Positions 43,391-52,312 of a DNA stretch of 64,000 nucleotides are shown piece after piece (the stretch's first letter is position 1; each line of letters begins with the position of its first letter). The stretch comes from Ottowia thiooxydans DSM 14619 (GTDB taxonomy: Bacteria > Pseudomonadota > Gammaproteobacteria > Burkholderiales > Burkholderiaceae_C), in the NCBI RefSeq assembly GCF_000422885.1, contig NZ_AUGX01000017.1, forward strand, positions 86,833 through 150,832, read 5' to 3'. The notes under the pieces are model-generated. The model ran no database searches. It had not been told where the DNA came from and saw nothing but the letters and a program-made list of their open reading frames with translations. Made by a program: the position numbers and the translations under genes.

Positions 43391-43417
43391 CACCCCGAGG
43401 GGGTGCTTTATTTTTGG
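43391..43417 (+). terminator. Intrinsic terminator of the 11-gene operon
   Basis: CACCCC (43391-43396), a GAG loop and GGGGTG (43400-43405) form a 6-bp GC stem followed by CTTTATTTTTG. It lies 19 bp after the cysteine hydrolase stop and 40 bp before the lyase start, so the lyase gene probably has its own promoter or is expressed by read-through. Confidence 0.7.
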
Positions 43418-43456
43418 GCGGCCCGGCAATACTAAACACTCACCCGAGAACTTGAA

Positions 43457-44356
43457 ATGACAACGTCCTTGTCTCCTGGCCAGCGCTTTCGCTTGGCCTT
43501 GCGCGAAGAAAAGCCTCTTCAAATCGTAGGCGCGATCAATGCGAACCACGCCCTGCTCGCCAAGCGCGCGGGTTACCGCGCCATCTACCTCTCCGGTGGT
43601 GGTGTGGCTGCTGGCTCGCTTGGCTTGCCGGATCTGGGCATCAACACGTTGGATGATGTGTTGACCGATGTCCGTCGCATCACCGATGTATGTGACGCCC
43701 CTCTATTGGTCGACATTGATACCGGCTTTGGCCCGAGCGCCTTCAACATCGCGCGGACCATCAAAAGCCTCATCCGTTTTGGTGCAGCGGCCTGCCATAT
43801 TGAAGATCAGGCGGGCGCCAAGCGTTGCGGCCATCGTCCTGGCAAGGAGATTGCGTCTACGCAGGAAATGGTGGATCGCATCAAAGCCGCTGTCGATGCC
43901 CGTACCGATGCAGACTTCTACATCATCGCCCGCACTGATGCCATCGCCAGTGAAGGAGTGGACGCGGCGCTGGAGCGCTCTGCTCGTTTTGTGGAGGCAG
44001 GTGCCGATGCCGTGTTTGCGGAGGCGGCCAATGACCTCACCACCTACCGGCGATTTGTCGACACCCTGCAGACTCCGGTTCTCGCCAATATCACCGAGTT
44101 CGGGAAAACGCCGCTCTTCACTACTGACGAACTTGCAAGCGCCGGTGTGAGCATGGTGCTCTACCCGCTAAGCGCATTTCGCGCCGCCAACAAAGCTGCA
44201 GAGAATGTCTATGAAACCATCCGCCGGGATGGATCTCAGCAGGCCGTGATCAATACGATGCAGACCCGTGAGGAGCTGTATGAGCGAATCGGTTATCACG
44301 CCTTTGAGCAGCACCTAGATGGTCTCTACGCAGCAAAGGCCGATCCCTCGAAATAG
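43457..44356 (+). CDS. Methylisocitrate lyase-like / ICL-PEP mutase superfamily lyase
   Basis: A 299-residue lyase of the isocitrate lyase/PEP mutase superfamily. It shows [19 protein letters not shown], the metal-site [36 protein letters not shown] with the active-site KRCGH loop that marks true C-C lyases, and [14 protein letters not shown]. The overall match is to PrpB-type 2-methylisocitrate lyase, but 2,3-dimethylmalate lyase and related 2-hydroxy acid lyases look alike. It is positioned to cleave the acid produced by the MmgE/PrpD enzymes to pyruvate or succinate plus a second acid. There is no prpC or acnD nearby, so a housekeeping propionate role is doubtful. Confidence 0.85.
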   Translation: MTTSLSPGQRFRLALREEKPLQIVGAINANHALLAKRAGYRAIYLSGGGVAAGSLGLPDLGINTLDDVLTDVRRITDVCDAPLLVDIDTGFGPSAFNIARTIKSLIRFGAAACHIEDQAGAKRCGHRPGKEIASTQEMVDRIKAAVDARTDADFYIIARTDAIASEGVDAALERSARFVEAGADAVFAEAANDLTTYRRFVDTLQTPVLANITEFGKTPLFTTDELASAGVSMVLYPLSAFRAANKAAENVYETIRRDGSQQAVINTMQTREELYERIGYHAFEQHLDGLYAAKADPSK

Positions 44357-44385
44357 AAGCCGCCGCGGCGAACATACGGGCTAGC

Positions 44386-45738
44386 TCAGAGGTCGAAATC
44401 GGCGGCAAAGTCGCCGAATGCCGGTATGTCCTCGAGGCGGGTGAACCGCGTGACCAGTTCGGTGGCGCGTGCCTCGCCCCAGCCAGGGATGGCGAGCTTG
44501 AAGAATTTTTCGCGAACCTGCCCATCCCGATACGGGTTAGCGGCCTCTCCCCGCATCACCTCGCAATGTCCCGTGTATTCGGTGCCATCAACCATCTCTA
44601 AGCGAATTTCGCAAATCTGCTTATCCGGGTAGGCCTTGGTGAATTCGGCTTCTTCGCTCATATCCACGCGTCTGCACAGCGCCTGGACATCGGGGTTCGC
44701 CACGGCAGCTTCATCAAAGGCTTCAAGCGTGGACTCGCCATGGTGGATTATCGTGGCAATAGCGAAAGGAATCGAGAATCGCGCTCCGAAACTGCTATCA
44801 ATTTCAGCCCCGTTGAGCATTGCAGCGAGCTTGAAGGTACGTACAACGACTCGTTTGACGTCGCGCGCTGCAACGCGCCCGCCGGGTGCTGTCAGAAGCG
44901 CTTCATCGAGCGCGTCAATAGCGGAATGAATGTAGCGACCAGTGCAATGCATCTTGAAGTAGCCCGCATTGATCAGCCATTGCTGTCCTAGATCCCGCGT
45001 CAGTGAGGGACTGTCGAAGCTGTCACCCAGCACGTTGCCGTACACGGACTGCACTCCATTAGCTTCCCCGGTGAAGCCGCACTCGACCATGCGCGCAGCA
45101 AGCAAGCCCATGCTGCCGGAGTGACCGGTATAAATGTTGCGCACGGTCGCACCCTCCAGCAACGTACGACGACTTGTGGCGAGCCCCAGCGTTGACGCGA
45201 CATTGATGAGGCGGGACATCGCTTCGGCGCTAAAGCCTTTGAGTACGCCCACGGCCACCGCTGCGCCAATAGCGCCATAGGTGCCGTGCGGATGCACTGC
45301 CAGCCGCATGCCCCAGGCGCGGCCAATACGGGCCGACACCTCATAGCCCATGAGCACAGCGCGCACAAGCGCCTCGCCGGTAGCATTCAGTTCCTGCGCC
45401 GCTGCAAGCGCGGCTGGTACCACCTGGATGCCTGGATGCCCCTTGGCAATGAGGCAACCCTCGTTGAGCTCAAGCCAGGTACCAGCCGTTCCGTTGAGCA
45501 ATGCGGCATCCGCAGCATTCGTACGTCGGCCGGTGCCAACCAACCAACAACGCCCGGGCGCTGCGCCACGAAGCGTCGCTTCGCGCAGGGCGCTCATTTC
45601 GGGTACTCGCATACCAGCGGCTATCGCCGTGAGGCTATCCAGGATGACCCATTTGGCGCGCTCAACGGCGGCTGCGTCGAAAGCTGCCAGTTCGCGCTGG
45701 CATGCAAAAGTGGCCAGATCGTTGAGATGCTTGTCCAT
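44386..45738 (-). CDS. MmgE/PrpD family protein (third of three)
   Basis: A 450-residue MmgE/PrpD-fold protein, convergent with the lyase gene. Blocks include AKWVILDSLTAIAAGMRVPE, NGTAGTWLELNEGCLIAKGH and AVHPHGTYGAIGAAVAVGVL; FKMHCTGRYIHSAIDALDEA is the C/H substrate-site region. The sequence differs clearly from the other two family members of the cluster. It follows a Bug-receptor gene after 7 bp on the minus strand. A role in the same pathway is inferred from position and family. Confidence 0.9.
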   Translation of the reverse strand: MDKHLNDLATFACQRELAAFDAAAVERAKWVILDSLTAIAAGMRVPEMSALREATLRGAAPGRCWLVGTGRRTNAADAALLNGTAGTWLELNEGCLIAKGHPGIQVVPAALAAAQELNATGEALVRAVLMGYEVSARIGRAWGMRLAVHPHGTYGAIGAAVAVGVLKGFSAEAMSRLINVASTLGLATSRRTLLEGATVRNIYTGHSGSMGLLAARMVECGFTGEANGVQSVYGNVLGDSFDSPSLTRDLGQQWLINAGYFKMHCTGRYIHSAIDALDEALLTAPGGRVAARDVKRVVVRTFKLAAMLNGAEIDSSFGARFSIPFAIATIIHHGESTLEAFDEAAVANPDVQALCRRVDMSEEAEFTKAYPDKQICEIRLEMVDGTEYTGHCEVMRGEAANPYRDGQVREKFFKLAIPGWGEARATELVTRFTRLEDIPAFGDFAADFDL

Positions 45739-45745
45739 TCGCCGC

Positions 45746-46741
45746 TTAATCTATTTTGGTACCAGCTTTCCGGATGATCTCACCCCACTTCGTGCGGTCA
45801 CGCTCCATGCGCTGGCGTAGCTCAGCCGGCGTGCTCGGTGCAGCCGTGGTGCCGGCATCATCAAGCGCCTTGACGACTTCGGGACGCGCGAGAATTGTGT
45901 TGATTGTCTTATTGAGCTTCTCGACGATAGCCGCTGGTAATCCTGCGGGGCCTATGAGCGACATCCAGGTGGTTACCTCAAACGTCTTGAAGCCCGATTC
46001 CATAAAGGTCGGAAGTTGAGGCAGTGCAGGTGAGCGCCGCGCGCCCGTGACAGCAAGTGCCTTGAGCGCACCTGATTTCACGTGCGGCACAGCCGTGGTT
46101 ACCAGCTCGAAGGTGACTTGAGTGTCCCCTGCGAGCAATGAAGCTCGCGCGGCAGCCGCGCCGGTAAACGGCACGTTGGTCATCTTGATACCAGTGGTAC
46201 TTTCCAGCAGAGATGCAGCAAGCTGGCCCGTGCTGCCATTGCCAGGTGACGCGAAATTGAGCTCAGTCGGCCTTGCTCGCGCGTAATCAATAAATTCTTG
46301 CAGCGTGTTAACCGGAATTTTGGAGTTAACCACCAAAACCTGAATCGCCGTTGAGATGCATCCGATCGGCTGGAAGTCCGAAATCGAGTCGAACGGCATG
46401 TTCTTGAACAGATGCGGATTGATCGCATGAACGCCGAAAACGCCCATACCCACGGTGTACCCATCCGGTGCAGCGTTGGCGATCATTTGCGAGCCGATGT
46501 TCCCACCCGCTCCTGCGCGATTGTCAATAACAAAAGGCTGGCCCAGCTCTTCAGATAGCTTCTGCCCGATCAAGCGACCCACAAGATCAGTGGCCGAGCC
46601 CGCGGGAAAGGGCACGATCAGTCGTACAGGTCGGGACGGATAGGCCGCCTGCGCTGCAGCGGCTAGCGGCCAGCCCAGGCCCACGGCCCCTAGTGCGGTC
46701 AGCGCGGCGATAGCTTCGCGGCGATTTGCTCTTACGTTCAT
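45746..46741 (-). CDS. Bug-type periplasmic substrate-binding protein
   Basis: A 331-residue exported receptor. The N-terminal region has NRREAIAALTALGAVGLGWP ending in AAAAQA; the RR pair makes a Tat-type signal possible. The mature start YPSRPVRLIVPFPAGSATDL is the Bug signature. It begins at the ATG 46741; an earlier in-frame ATG would add ten residues. It is the promoter-proximal gene of the minus-strand pair with the third MmgE/PrpD gene and gives this cluster a second, ABC-independent receptor. Confidence 0.92.
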   Translation of the reverse strand: MNVRANRREAIAALTALGAVGLGWPLAAAAQAAYPSRPVRLIVPFPAGSATDLVGRLIGQKLSEELGQPFVIDNRAGAGGNIGSQMIANAAPDGYTVGMGVFGVHAINPHLFKNMPFDSISDFQPIGCISTAIQVLVVNSKIPVNTLQEFIDYARARPTELNFASPGNGSTGQLAASLLESTTGIKMTNVPFTGAAAARASLLAGDTQVTFELVTTAVPHVKSGALKALAVTGARRSPALPQLPTFMESGFKTFEVTTWMSLIGPAGLPAAIVEKLNKTINTILARPEVVKALDDAGTTAAPSTPAELRQRMERDRTKWGEIIRKAGTKID

Positions 46742-47058
46742 TTCAATGCCTCTATGAGAATGGATGATCAAGCGATCGCGGTCTGGATTTCAGGCCTTCG
46801 GCTTCGCGTTTTGTTACGCTGCTCGATATATGATATCAAAATTGCAAAGAAATACAATCATCATTCCGCAGAGCGATATAGCTTGTTGATATGTGTTTTT
46901 GCCAGCGTTGCAACAGTGAAAACGTGGGCTTGCATGTTTGATCGTTGGGCAACGTGACACGAACGCTCATTAGCGTCGTTTTCTCCAAGACACCACGTTA
47001 TCTAGCGATACCGCGCATTCGATACCACGCATTCCAAAATGCATCCCGTAAACTCGCC
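46742..47058. other. Divergent promoter region between Bug receptor and right IclR gene
   Basis: A 317-bp gap, AT rich between 46820 and 46890, with no gene. It contains GAGCGATATAGCT near 46871 and TAGCGATACC at 47003-47012, which share the GCGATA core of the operator-like repeat upstream of the left ABC operon (31285-31301). This suggests that one or both IclR paralogues bind here. No clear -35/-10 pair was assigned. Confidence 0.5.
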
Positions 47059-47886
47059 ATGGTGGAAAAGAAACTCAACTCAGTCGAGGCCGTCAAGGTC
47101 ACCATCCGCATCCTGGACGAACTCGCATTGGCCCACCGCGCCATGGGGGTCACGGAGCTTGCCGACCTCCTGAACGAAACGAAGCCTCGAGTCCACCGGC
47201 ATTTGTCCACTCTTAAGGAGATGGGCATCGTCGAACAGGACCAGTCAACCGAACGGTACCGGCTGGGCTGGCGGGTGTTCCAACTTGGCGAGGCCGCAGG
47301 CACGCAATTCGATTTGCGCCGCCGGGCAGAGCCTTATCTGGTGCGCATCCGTGACGAGCTGCACGAGACCGCAGTACTGGCTGTTCCCCTCAATGGCCGT
47401 CCTATGGTGATCGCGAATATGGACAACATCCATGCCCGCATCACCATCAGCGTGAAGCCGGGAAACCGGCCGCTGCCGCACTGCTCAGCACTGGGGCGTG
47501 TGACACTCGCATTCTCGGCAAGCGCGCTGCAGGACGAGATACTGTCTGCGCCCCTACTAGGCGAGACACCGCAATCCATGATTGACCCTGTGGAAATCAG
47601 GGAGCGCCTCGCGCTCATCAAGGAGCAGTTCTACGACGTGAGCGATGGCGAGGTCATGACGGGAGTCAACACCGTTGCTGTGCCTATCTTCAGAGATGGC
47701 GCTGTTCTGGCTGGCGCGCTGTCCATCATTGGATCGATACAGAACATCCCTAATCCACCGACCCGTCGTCAGGTCGAAGTGCTGCATGCATGTGCAACTG
47801 AGTTGTCGGCCCAGCTGAATAGCGATGCCTACAGCCGCTGGCAGTTCAGCCGAAAAGCGCACGACTCTTTCAACGCGCTTAAATAA
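47059..47886 (+). CDS. IclR-family regulator (right paralogue)
   Basis: A 275-residue IclR-type regulator. The HTH reads MGVTELADLLNETKPRVHRH, then LSTLKEMGIVEQDQSTERYR, almost identical to the left paralogue at 30308-31165. The effector domain has SVKPGNRPLPHCSALGRV and GVNTVAVPIFRDGAVLAGAL. It is divergent from the Bug/MmgE-PrpD pair. The ATG at 47059 aligns with the paralogue's start region; an upstream in-frame ATG would add 38 unrelated residues. The two probably arose by duplication and now flank the catabolic block, each next to one divergent promoter. Confidence 0.9.
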   Translation: MVEKKLNSVEAVKVTIRILDELALAHRAMGVTELADLLNETKPRVHRHLSTLKEMGIVEQDQSTERYRLGWRVFQLGEAAGTQFDLRRRAEPYLVRIRDELHETAVLAVPLNGRPMVIANMDNIHARITISVKPGNRPLPHCSALGRVTLAFSASALQDEILSAPLLGETPQSMIDPVEIRERLALIKEQFYDVSDGEVMTGVNTVAVPIFRDGAVLAGALSIIGSIQNIPNPPTRRQVEVLHACATELSAQLNSDAYSRWQFSRKAHDSFNALK

Positions 47887-47887
47887 T

Positions 47888-47911
47888 TGTTCCTGACAAA
47901 GCTCAGGAACA
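47888..47911. terminator. Stem-loop terminator between right IclR gene and acyltransferase gene
   Basis: TGTTCCTGA (47888-47896), a 6-nt loop and TCAGGAACA (47903-47911) form a perfect 9-bp stem one base after the IclR stop. On the minus strand it is followed by ATTATTT, so it may terminate the acyltransferase transcript as well; on the plus strand there is no T-run. Confidence 0.6.
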
Positions 47912-48053
47912 CGCCGACGAACTGACCCCTGCAGAGACCAAAGTGCTTGGCACTGGGTTCACCAAGCCCAGGCAGGAACCTGGCTGCCTGCGCCAGACTG
48001 AATATGGCTTCAATGACCCGATATCGGCAATCAAAGTTGTCGACGTTCGCGGC

Positions 48054-49964
48054 TCATTTAAGCAAGCCATTGGAAATTAAAAATCTCTGAAAATCCTGAG
48101 TCAACAGACCTGCTCCATAGAGATTCAAATGATCTCTATCTAGATACATAAACGTTTCCCCATCGATTGGACTGCACCAAATCTGACTTGGCGGACAAAG
48201 TTTTTCGAACGTTGGAAAAAAATACAGATTTTCCTGATCAACGGCTGCAGATGTCAACATAGCCTCAACCGGATCAATTCTTTTTCGCAATTTTTCACGG
48301 AGCACGGAACAATGATTTTCCGGGAAAAAGACACCACCGCATGTGGATTTATATTCAAAATTGAATATTGGTGGCGGACCAACCACAACCACATTCACTC
48401 CCTTGATGCGCAACCGAATCGCCAAATCCTTGACTTCCTTTACCCACAAACCAAGATCATCTACAGCGCCATTTTCATACCGCTTTAGGTAGAGTCTTGA
48501 TAATAAAAAAATATCGCCCGGTCGCACCCTTTTTTCCACTTCCTTTAAAATCAATTCTCGCTGAAATGACTTTCTCCCGGTAGATGGAAAGTGATGCCCA
48601 GGCGTTTCAATAAGATTTATCCCGACACCTGCCTGCTCATGCAAGCCCATGAGCATGGCTTGAAGATGACCGGCATGGCTGTCCCCCATTCCCCATATCG
48701 TTGGCAAATTTTGGGAGTTTGGTTCAAGAGTACAGTTATCAAACGTGTCGCTTTTCAATGGACGCGTCCCGTCATCTACAATGCATGTGAGACCGAACAA
48801 TAAACCCTTTATATCCAAAAAGCCATTTGGAGATTGGAGCAATTTGCTCTCCAATTTCAAGAAATTGGATTTAAACTGAGGAGCAGCATAGATAAGGGTC
48901 AGCGCAATAATCGCGCTCAACGTCAGACCCATGCATATTGGATTTTTAAGAACCCTTCGCCTTACCGGGTTCTCCACAAATCGATACGATATTTCCGCAA
49001 AAATGAACGTTGCCAATAAAATCCAACCAATAGTGGCTTCATTCACTCCGAACGTCCAGCGAGCCAAAACAATGAAAATCCAATGCCACAAATAAAGAGA
49101 GTAGGATATCAATCCTATACGGCGCACCACGGAAAAATTCAATAGCCTCACTAACGCAGGATTATGTTTTGCAGCAACAATCACCCATGCGGTTAATATC
49201 ACAGTGAAAACAATTAAATACGTTGAGCCAACCAAAGGCTTTATAGGAAATAACAACAGCAAAGCCATTGCGAGCATTGCCGTCCAGGAATAAATATTCC
49301 TACGTCTTTGCCCTTTATTGCTATTATCAATTAAGAATGCCAAGGCTCCCACGCCCATTTCCCAGAATCTTATTGGGGATAAAAAATACATCTCTCCTGG
49401 ATCAATGGGATATAACCAAAGAAATCCAATGATTGATAAAGCACTCAGACCTGAAATCAGCAGAACAAATGCTCTTATCTTGTTGTGATATTTCGCGGCA
49501 CTCCAAACAAGCAACGGGAACAGCAAATAGAACTGCTCCTCAACCCCTAATGACCATGTGTGAGCAAATATATTCGCCTGGATTGAACTAGTAAAATAAT
49601 CCGAGGCACTGAAATATAAAACAAAGTTAGAAACTCCGAACAACGCCGCGACGCCAGTTTTCAGGTTTTCAGTAGGATCTGGTATCAGCAAGCAAACCGC
49701 GAAACCTGCAAAAAAGACCGCGAAAGCCAACGCAGGCAACAGTCGCTGCATTCTCCGGCCATAGAAATCAAGCAGGAAGTCTTTCAACCTCCAACTTGTT
49801 TTCCCCCACAACGACATTGAAATCACGTAGCCGGAGATGACAAAAAACATGTCAACCCCTAGATACCCAGCAGGCATCCAGGCTGGATTCAGGTGATTCG
49901 CAATAACAACAAGTACGGCAATGGCTCGGATGCCATCAATATGTGATTGATAGCGGTCAGACAT
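48054..49964 (-). CDS. OafA-type O-acyltransferase with C-terminal SGNH domain
   Basis: A 636-residue membrane protein. Residues about 1-350 form the acyltransferase-3 domain of ten or more helices, opening HIDGIRAIAVLVVIANHLNP and GYLGVDMFFVISGYVISMSL, with the catalytic-type His-containing loop HTWSLGVEEQFYLLFPLLVW. Residues about 400-636 form a periplasmic SGNH hydrolase-like domain with MGDSHAGHLQAML and the DxxH end DRDHLNLYGAG. Such proteins O-acetylate lipopolysaccharide O-antigen or exopolysaccharide. The gene is markedly more AT rich than everything around it and stands alone, which suggests horizontal acquisition. The start at 49964 gives the canonical N terminus; GTG at 50012 is an alternative. 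Confidence 0.9.
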   Translation of the reverse strand: MSDRYQSHIDGIRAIAVLVVIANHLNPAWMPAGYLGVDMFFVISGYVISMSLWGKTSWRLKDFLLDFYGRRMQRLLPALAFAVFFAGFAVCLLIPDPTENLKTGVAALFGVSNFVLYFSASDYFTSSIQANIFAHTWSLGVEEQFYLLFPLLVWSAAKYHNKIRAFVLLISGLSALSIIGFLWLYPIDPGEMYFLSPIRFWEMGVGALAFLIDNSNKGQRRRNIYSWTAMLAMALLLLFPIKPLVGSTYLIVFTVILTAWVIVAAKHNPALVRLLNFSVVRRIGLISYSLYLWHWIFIVLARWTFGVNEATIGWILLATFIFAEISYRFVENPVRRRVLKNPICMGLTLSAIIALTLIYAAPQFKSNFLKLESKLLQSPNGFLDIKGLLFGLTCIVDDGTRPLKSDTFDNCTLEPNSQNLPTIWGMGDSHAGHLQAMLMGLHEQAGVGINLIETPGHHFPSTGRKSFQRELILKEVEKRVRPGDIFLLSRLYLKRYENGAVDDLGLWVKEVKDLAIRLRIKGVNVVVVGPPPIFNFEYKSTCGGVFFPENHCSVLREKLRKRIDPVEAMLTSAAVDQENLYFFPTFEKLCPPSQIWCSPIDGETFMYLDRDHLNLYGAGLLTQDFQRFLISNGLLK

Positions 49965-50146
49965 AGTCACTTGTGAATCACTTCCAATAGGCCGCTGTGC
50001 CCCCAAAAACACTATGCGCTGGGCGGCAAGTCGATCTTAAGCAGAAGATTTGGGTTAGGAGCCTTTTCAAGGTCTTCTCGCGAGCGGGCGGGCACAGACC
50101 GGGCTGATCTGTAGCGCTTCAATTATTGCCAATGACACGGGCCATT

Positions 50147-50181
50147 GGCTTGGGGCTGCGCCTCGCAGTCCGCCCCAAGCC
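50147..50181. repeat. 10-bp inverted repeat (stem-loop) downstream of glmS
   Basis: GGCTTGGGGC (50147-50156) and GCCCCAAGCC (50172-50181) are perfect 10-bp reverse complements with a 15-nt loop, about 75 bp beyond the glmS stop. Neither side has a T-run, so it may be a factor-assisted terminator or an RNA 3'-end stabiliser. Confidence 0.5.
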
Positions 50182-50255
50182 GCACCCGCACATCTCGCGA
50201 CAAGACTTTGAACGGGCTCCAAGACATTCATGATCATTGATTATTCATCAGCACA

Positions 50256-52175
50256 CTACTCCACAGTCACTGATTTCGCCAAATTCCGTGGTTTGTCCAC
50301 ATCCGTGCCCCGCGCTACGGCCGTGTGATAGGCGAGCAACTGCAATGGCACCACGTGCAAGATAGGCGAAAGCGGGCCGTAATGCTCAGGCATGCGGATC
50401 ACGTGGATACCTTCGCTGGATTCGATATGCGTGTCTGCGTCAGCCAGTACATAGAGTACCCCCCCTCGTGCACGTACTTCCTGCATATTGCTCTTTAGTT
50501 TTTCCAGCAGGGCATCATTAGGCGCCACCGTAACCACCGGCATGGCGCTGGTCACCAGTGCGAGCGGGCCATGCTTGAGTTCGCCAGCAGCATAGGCTTC
50601 GGCATGGATGTAGGTGATCTCCTTGAGTTTGAGCGCGCCCTCCTGGGCCACGGGGTAGTGCAAGCCACGCCCAAGGAACAAGGCGTTTTCCTTGCTGGTG
50701 AATTGCTCCGCCCAATCAATGATCTGCGGCTCCAAAGCCAACACCGCTTGCAGCGCCATGGGCAGATGGCGCATGGCGACCAGGTGCGCCGCTTCTTGCT
50801 CATCCGTGAGCAGGTTGCGCGCACGTGCCAGCGCCAGTGTGAGCAGGAAAAGACCCACCAACTGGGTAGTGAAGGCTTTGGTGGACGCCACACCAATTTC
50901 TACGCCTGCGTGTGTGAGATAAGCCAGTTTGCATTCACGCACCATGGCGCTGGTGGCCACGTTGCATACGGTTAACGTGTGCTTCATACCCAGGCTTTGC
51001 GCGTGGCGCAATGCGGCTAAGGTGTCTGCGGTTTCACCGGATTGGCTGATGGTGACGACCAAGGTCTTCGGATCTGGCACTGACTCGCGATAGCGGTATT
51101 CGCTGGCGATCTCCACTTGGCATGGAATTTTGGCGATGGCTTCCAGCCAGTACTTGGCTACACAGCCGGAGTAGTAGCTAGTACCGCATGCGAGGATCAA
51201 GACTTTGTCTACCGCGCGGAAGGTGGAATAAGCGCCCTCGCCCGGTGCGTGATTGTTGGCAGCTTCGAACAATTCCGGCACCACCGCTTGCACACCTTCC
51301 AGCGTGTCTGCTACGGCGCGGGGCTGCTCAAATATCTCTTTTTGCATGTAGTGCCGGTAAGGCCCCAGTTCGGCCGCCCCGCTCATCGCATGCACTGTTT
51401 TTACCGGACGAGTCACGCTCTGCCCGGTGCGATCGGTGATCCAGTACTTGCCCAACTGGACATCCACCACGTCGCCTTCTTCCAGATAGACGATTTGATC
51501 CGTCACGCCTGCGAGGGCCATGGCATCGCTGGCGAGGAAGTTCTCCTGGCCATCCGCCCCCGCGCCCAGCACCAAGGGCGAACCCTCCCTCGCCCCGACC
51601 AGGCGATGGGGCTCATCACGGTGCAACACAGCCAACGAATAGCTGCCGCGCAATCTTCGTACGGCCGCTTGTACAGCTTGGAAGAGATCGCCCTCATAAA
51701 GGCTATCGATCAGGTGCACAACGGTTTCGGTGTCCGTCTGGCTGGTGAAGAAGTAGCCGCGAGCCAGCAACTCAGAGCGCAAAGCTTCATGGTTCTCAAT
51801 GATGCCGTTGTGCACCAGCGTGACACGTGACGGGCGGGCGGCGGCCTGCTCTCCACTCATGCCTTCGGGCACCGGGCCGCGGCTGACGTGGGGATGCGCG
51901 TTGGCCACTGCCGGCACGCCATGTGTGGCCCAACGGGTGTGGGCTATACCAGTAACGCCGATAAGGCCCTGCTGCTCCGCTTGAGTTCCAAGATCAGAAA
52001 CGCGCGCGATGCCGCGCAAGCGCGTGAGGCGAGTGCCAGACGCGGGGGTTGATGACTCCTCCGCATGAACCGCGACGCCGCACGAATCGTAGCCGCGATA
52101 TTCCAGACGCTGCAGCCCCTGGACGAGGATGGGAACGATGTTGCGCGTAGAAACCGCGCCGACGATGCCGCACAT
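50256..52175 (-). CDS. glmS: Glutamine--fructose-6-phosphate aminotransferase (isomerising)
   Basis: A 639-residue GlmS, which makes glucosamine-6-phosphate from fructose-6-phosphate and glutamine, the first step to UDP-GlcNAc for peptidoglycan and LPS. The N-terminal glutaminase domain begins [20 protein letters not shown] with the catalytic Cys after Met, then [13 protein letters not shown] and [15 protein letters not shown]. Two SIS domains occupy about residues 310-620, with [17 protein letters not shown] and [17 protein letters not shown]. The end [11 protein letters not shown] is canonical. It is about 30 residues longer than the E. coli enzyme because of inserts at about residues 40-50 and 90-110. 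Divergent from an AsnC-type regulator; no glmS ribozyme is expected in this phylum and none was seen. Confidence 0.97.
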   Translation of the reverse strand: MCGIVGAVSTRNIVPILVQGLQRLEYRGYDSCGVAVHAEESSTPASGTRLTRLRGIARVSDLGTQAEQQGLIGVTGIAHTRWATHGVPAVANAHPHVSRGPVPEGMSGEQAAARPSRVTLVHNGIIENHEALRSELLARGYFFTSQTDTETVVHLIDSLYEGDLFQAVQAAVRRLRGSYSLAVLHRDEPHRLVGAREGSPLVLGAGADGQENFLASDAMALAGVTDQIVYLEEGDVVDVQLGKYWITDRTGQSVTRPVKTVHAMSGAAELGPYRHYMQKEIFEQPRAVADTLEGVQAVVPELFEAANNHAPGEGAYSTFRAVDKVLILACGTSYYSGCVAKYWLEAIAKIPCQVEIASEYRYRESVPDPKTLVVTISQSGETADTLAALRHAQSLGMKHTLTVCNVATSAMVRECKLAYLTHAGVEIGVASTKAFTTQLVGLFLLTLALARARNLLTDEQEAAHLVAMRHLPMALQAVLALEPQIIDWAEQFTSKENALFLGRGLHYPVAQEGALKLKEITYIHAEAYAAGELKHGPLALVTSAMPVVTVAPNDALLEKLKSNMQEVRARGGVLYVLADADTHIESSEGIHVIRMPEHYGPLSPILHVVPLQLLAYHTAVARGTDVDKPRNLAKSVTVE

Positions 52176-52312
52176 GCTTGATTGCCTTTATTTGAAGGAT
52201 GCGCCATCCTACGCTTGGCTCAATGAAATATTCGTAAAATTAATTATCATGAAATGAAATCAAAAACCAACCCTACGAATAAGTGAACTTATATTTCTAA
52301 ATATCATTCTTT
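52176..52312. promoter_or_regulatory. AT-rich divergent promoter region, glmS / AsnC
   Basis: A 137-bp gap. Positions 52220-52312 are strongly AT rich compared with the surroundings, as is usual for Lrp/AsnC binding regions. A short inverted repeat AGGATG-CGC-CATCCT lies at 52196-52210 on the glmS side. Autoregulation of the AsnC gene and control of glmS from here are inferred from the divergent layout only. Confidence 0.5.

Noticed and set aside
43457..44356. Housekeeping propionate (prpB) locus
   Set aside because: The lyase is PrpB-like, but no methylcitrate synthase or AcnD/PrpF gene is present, so a standard methylcitrate cycle is not supported here.
50013..50255. Possible insertion-sequence end between acyltransferase and glmS
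   Set aside because: A TCAAGGTCTTCTCG-like stretch near 50068 resembles one near 63458, but there are no inverted ends, target duplications or transposase pieces.
52176..52312. glmS ribozyme upstream of glmS
   Set aside because: That riboswitch belongs mainly to Gram-positive bacteria; the 137-bp gap shows only AT-rich DNA and a short inverted repeat, without the ribozyme core.
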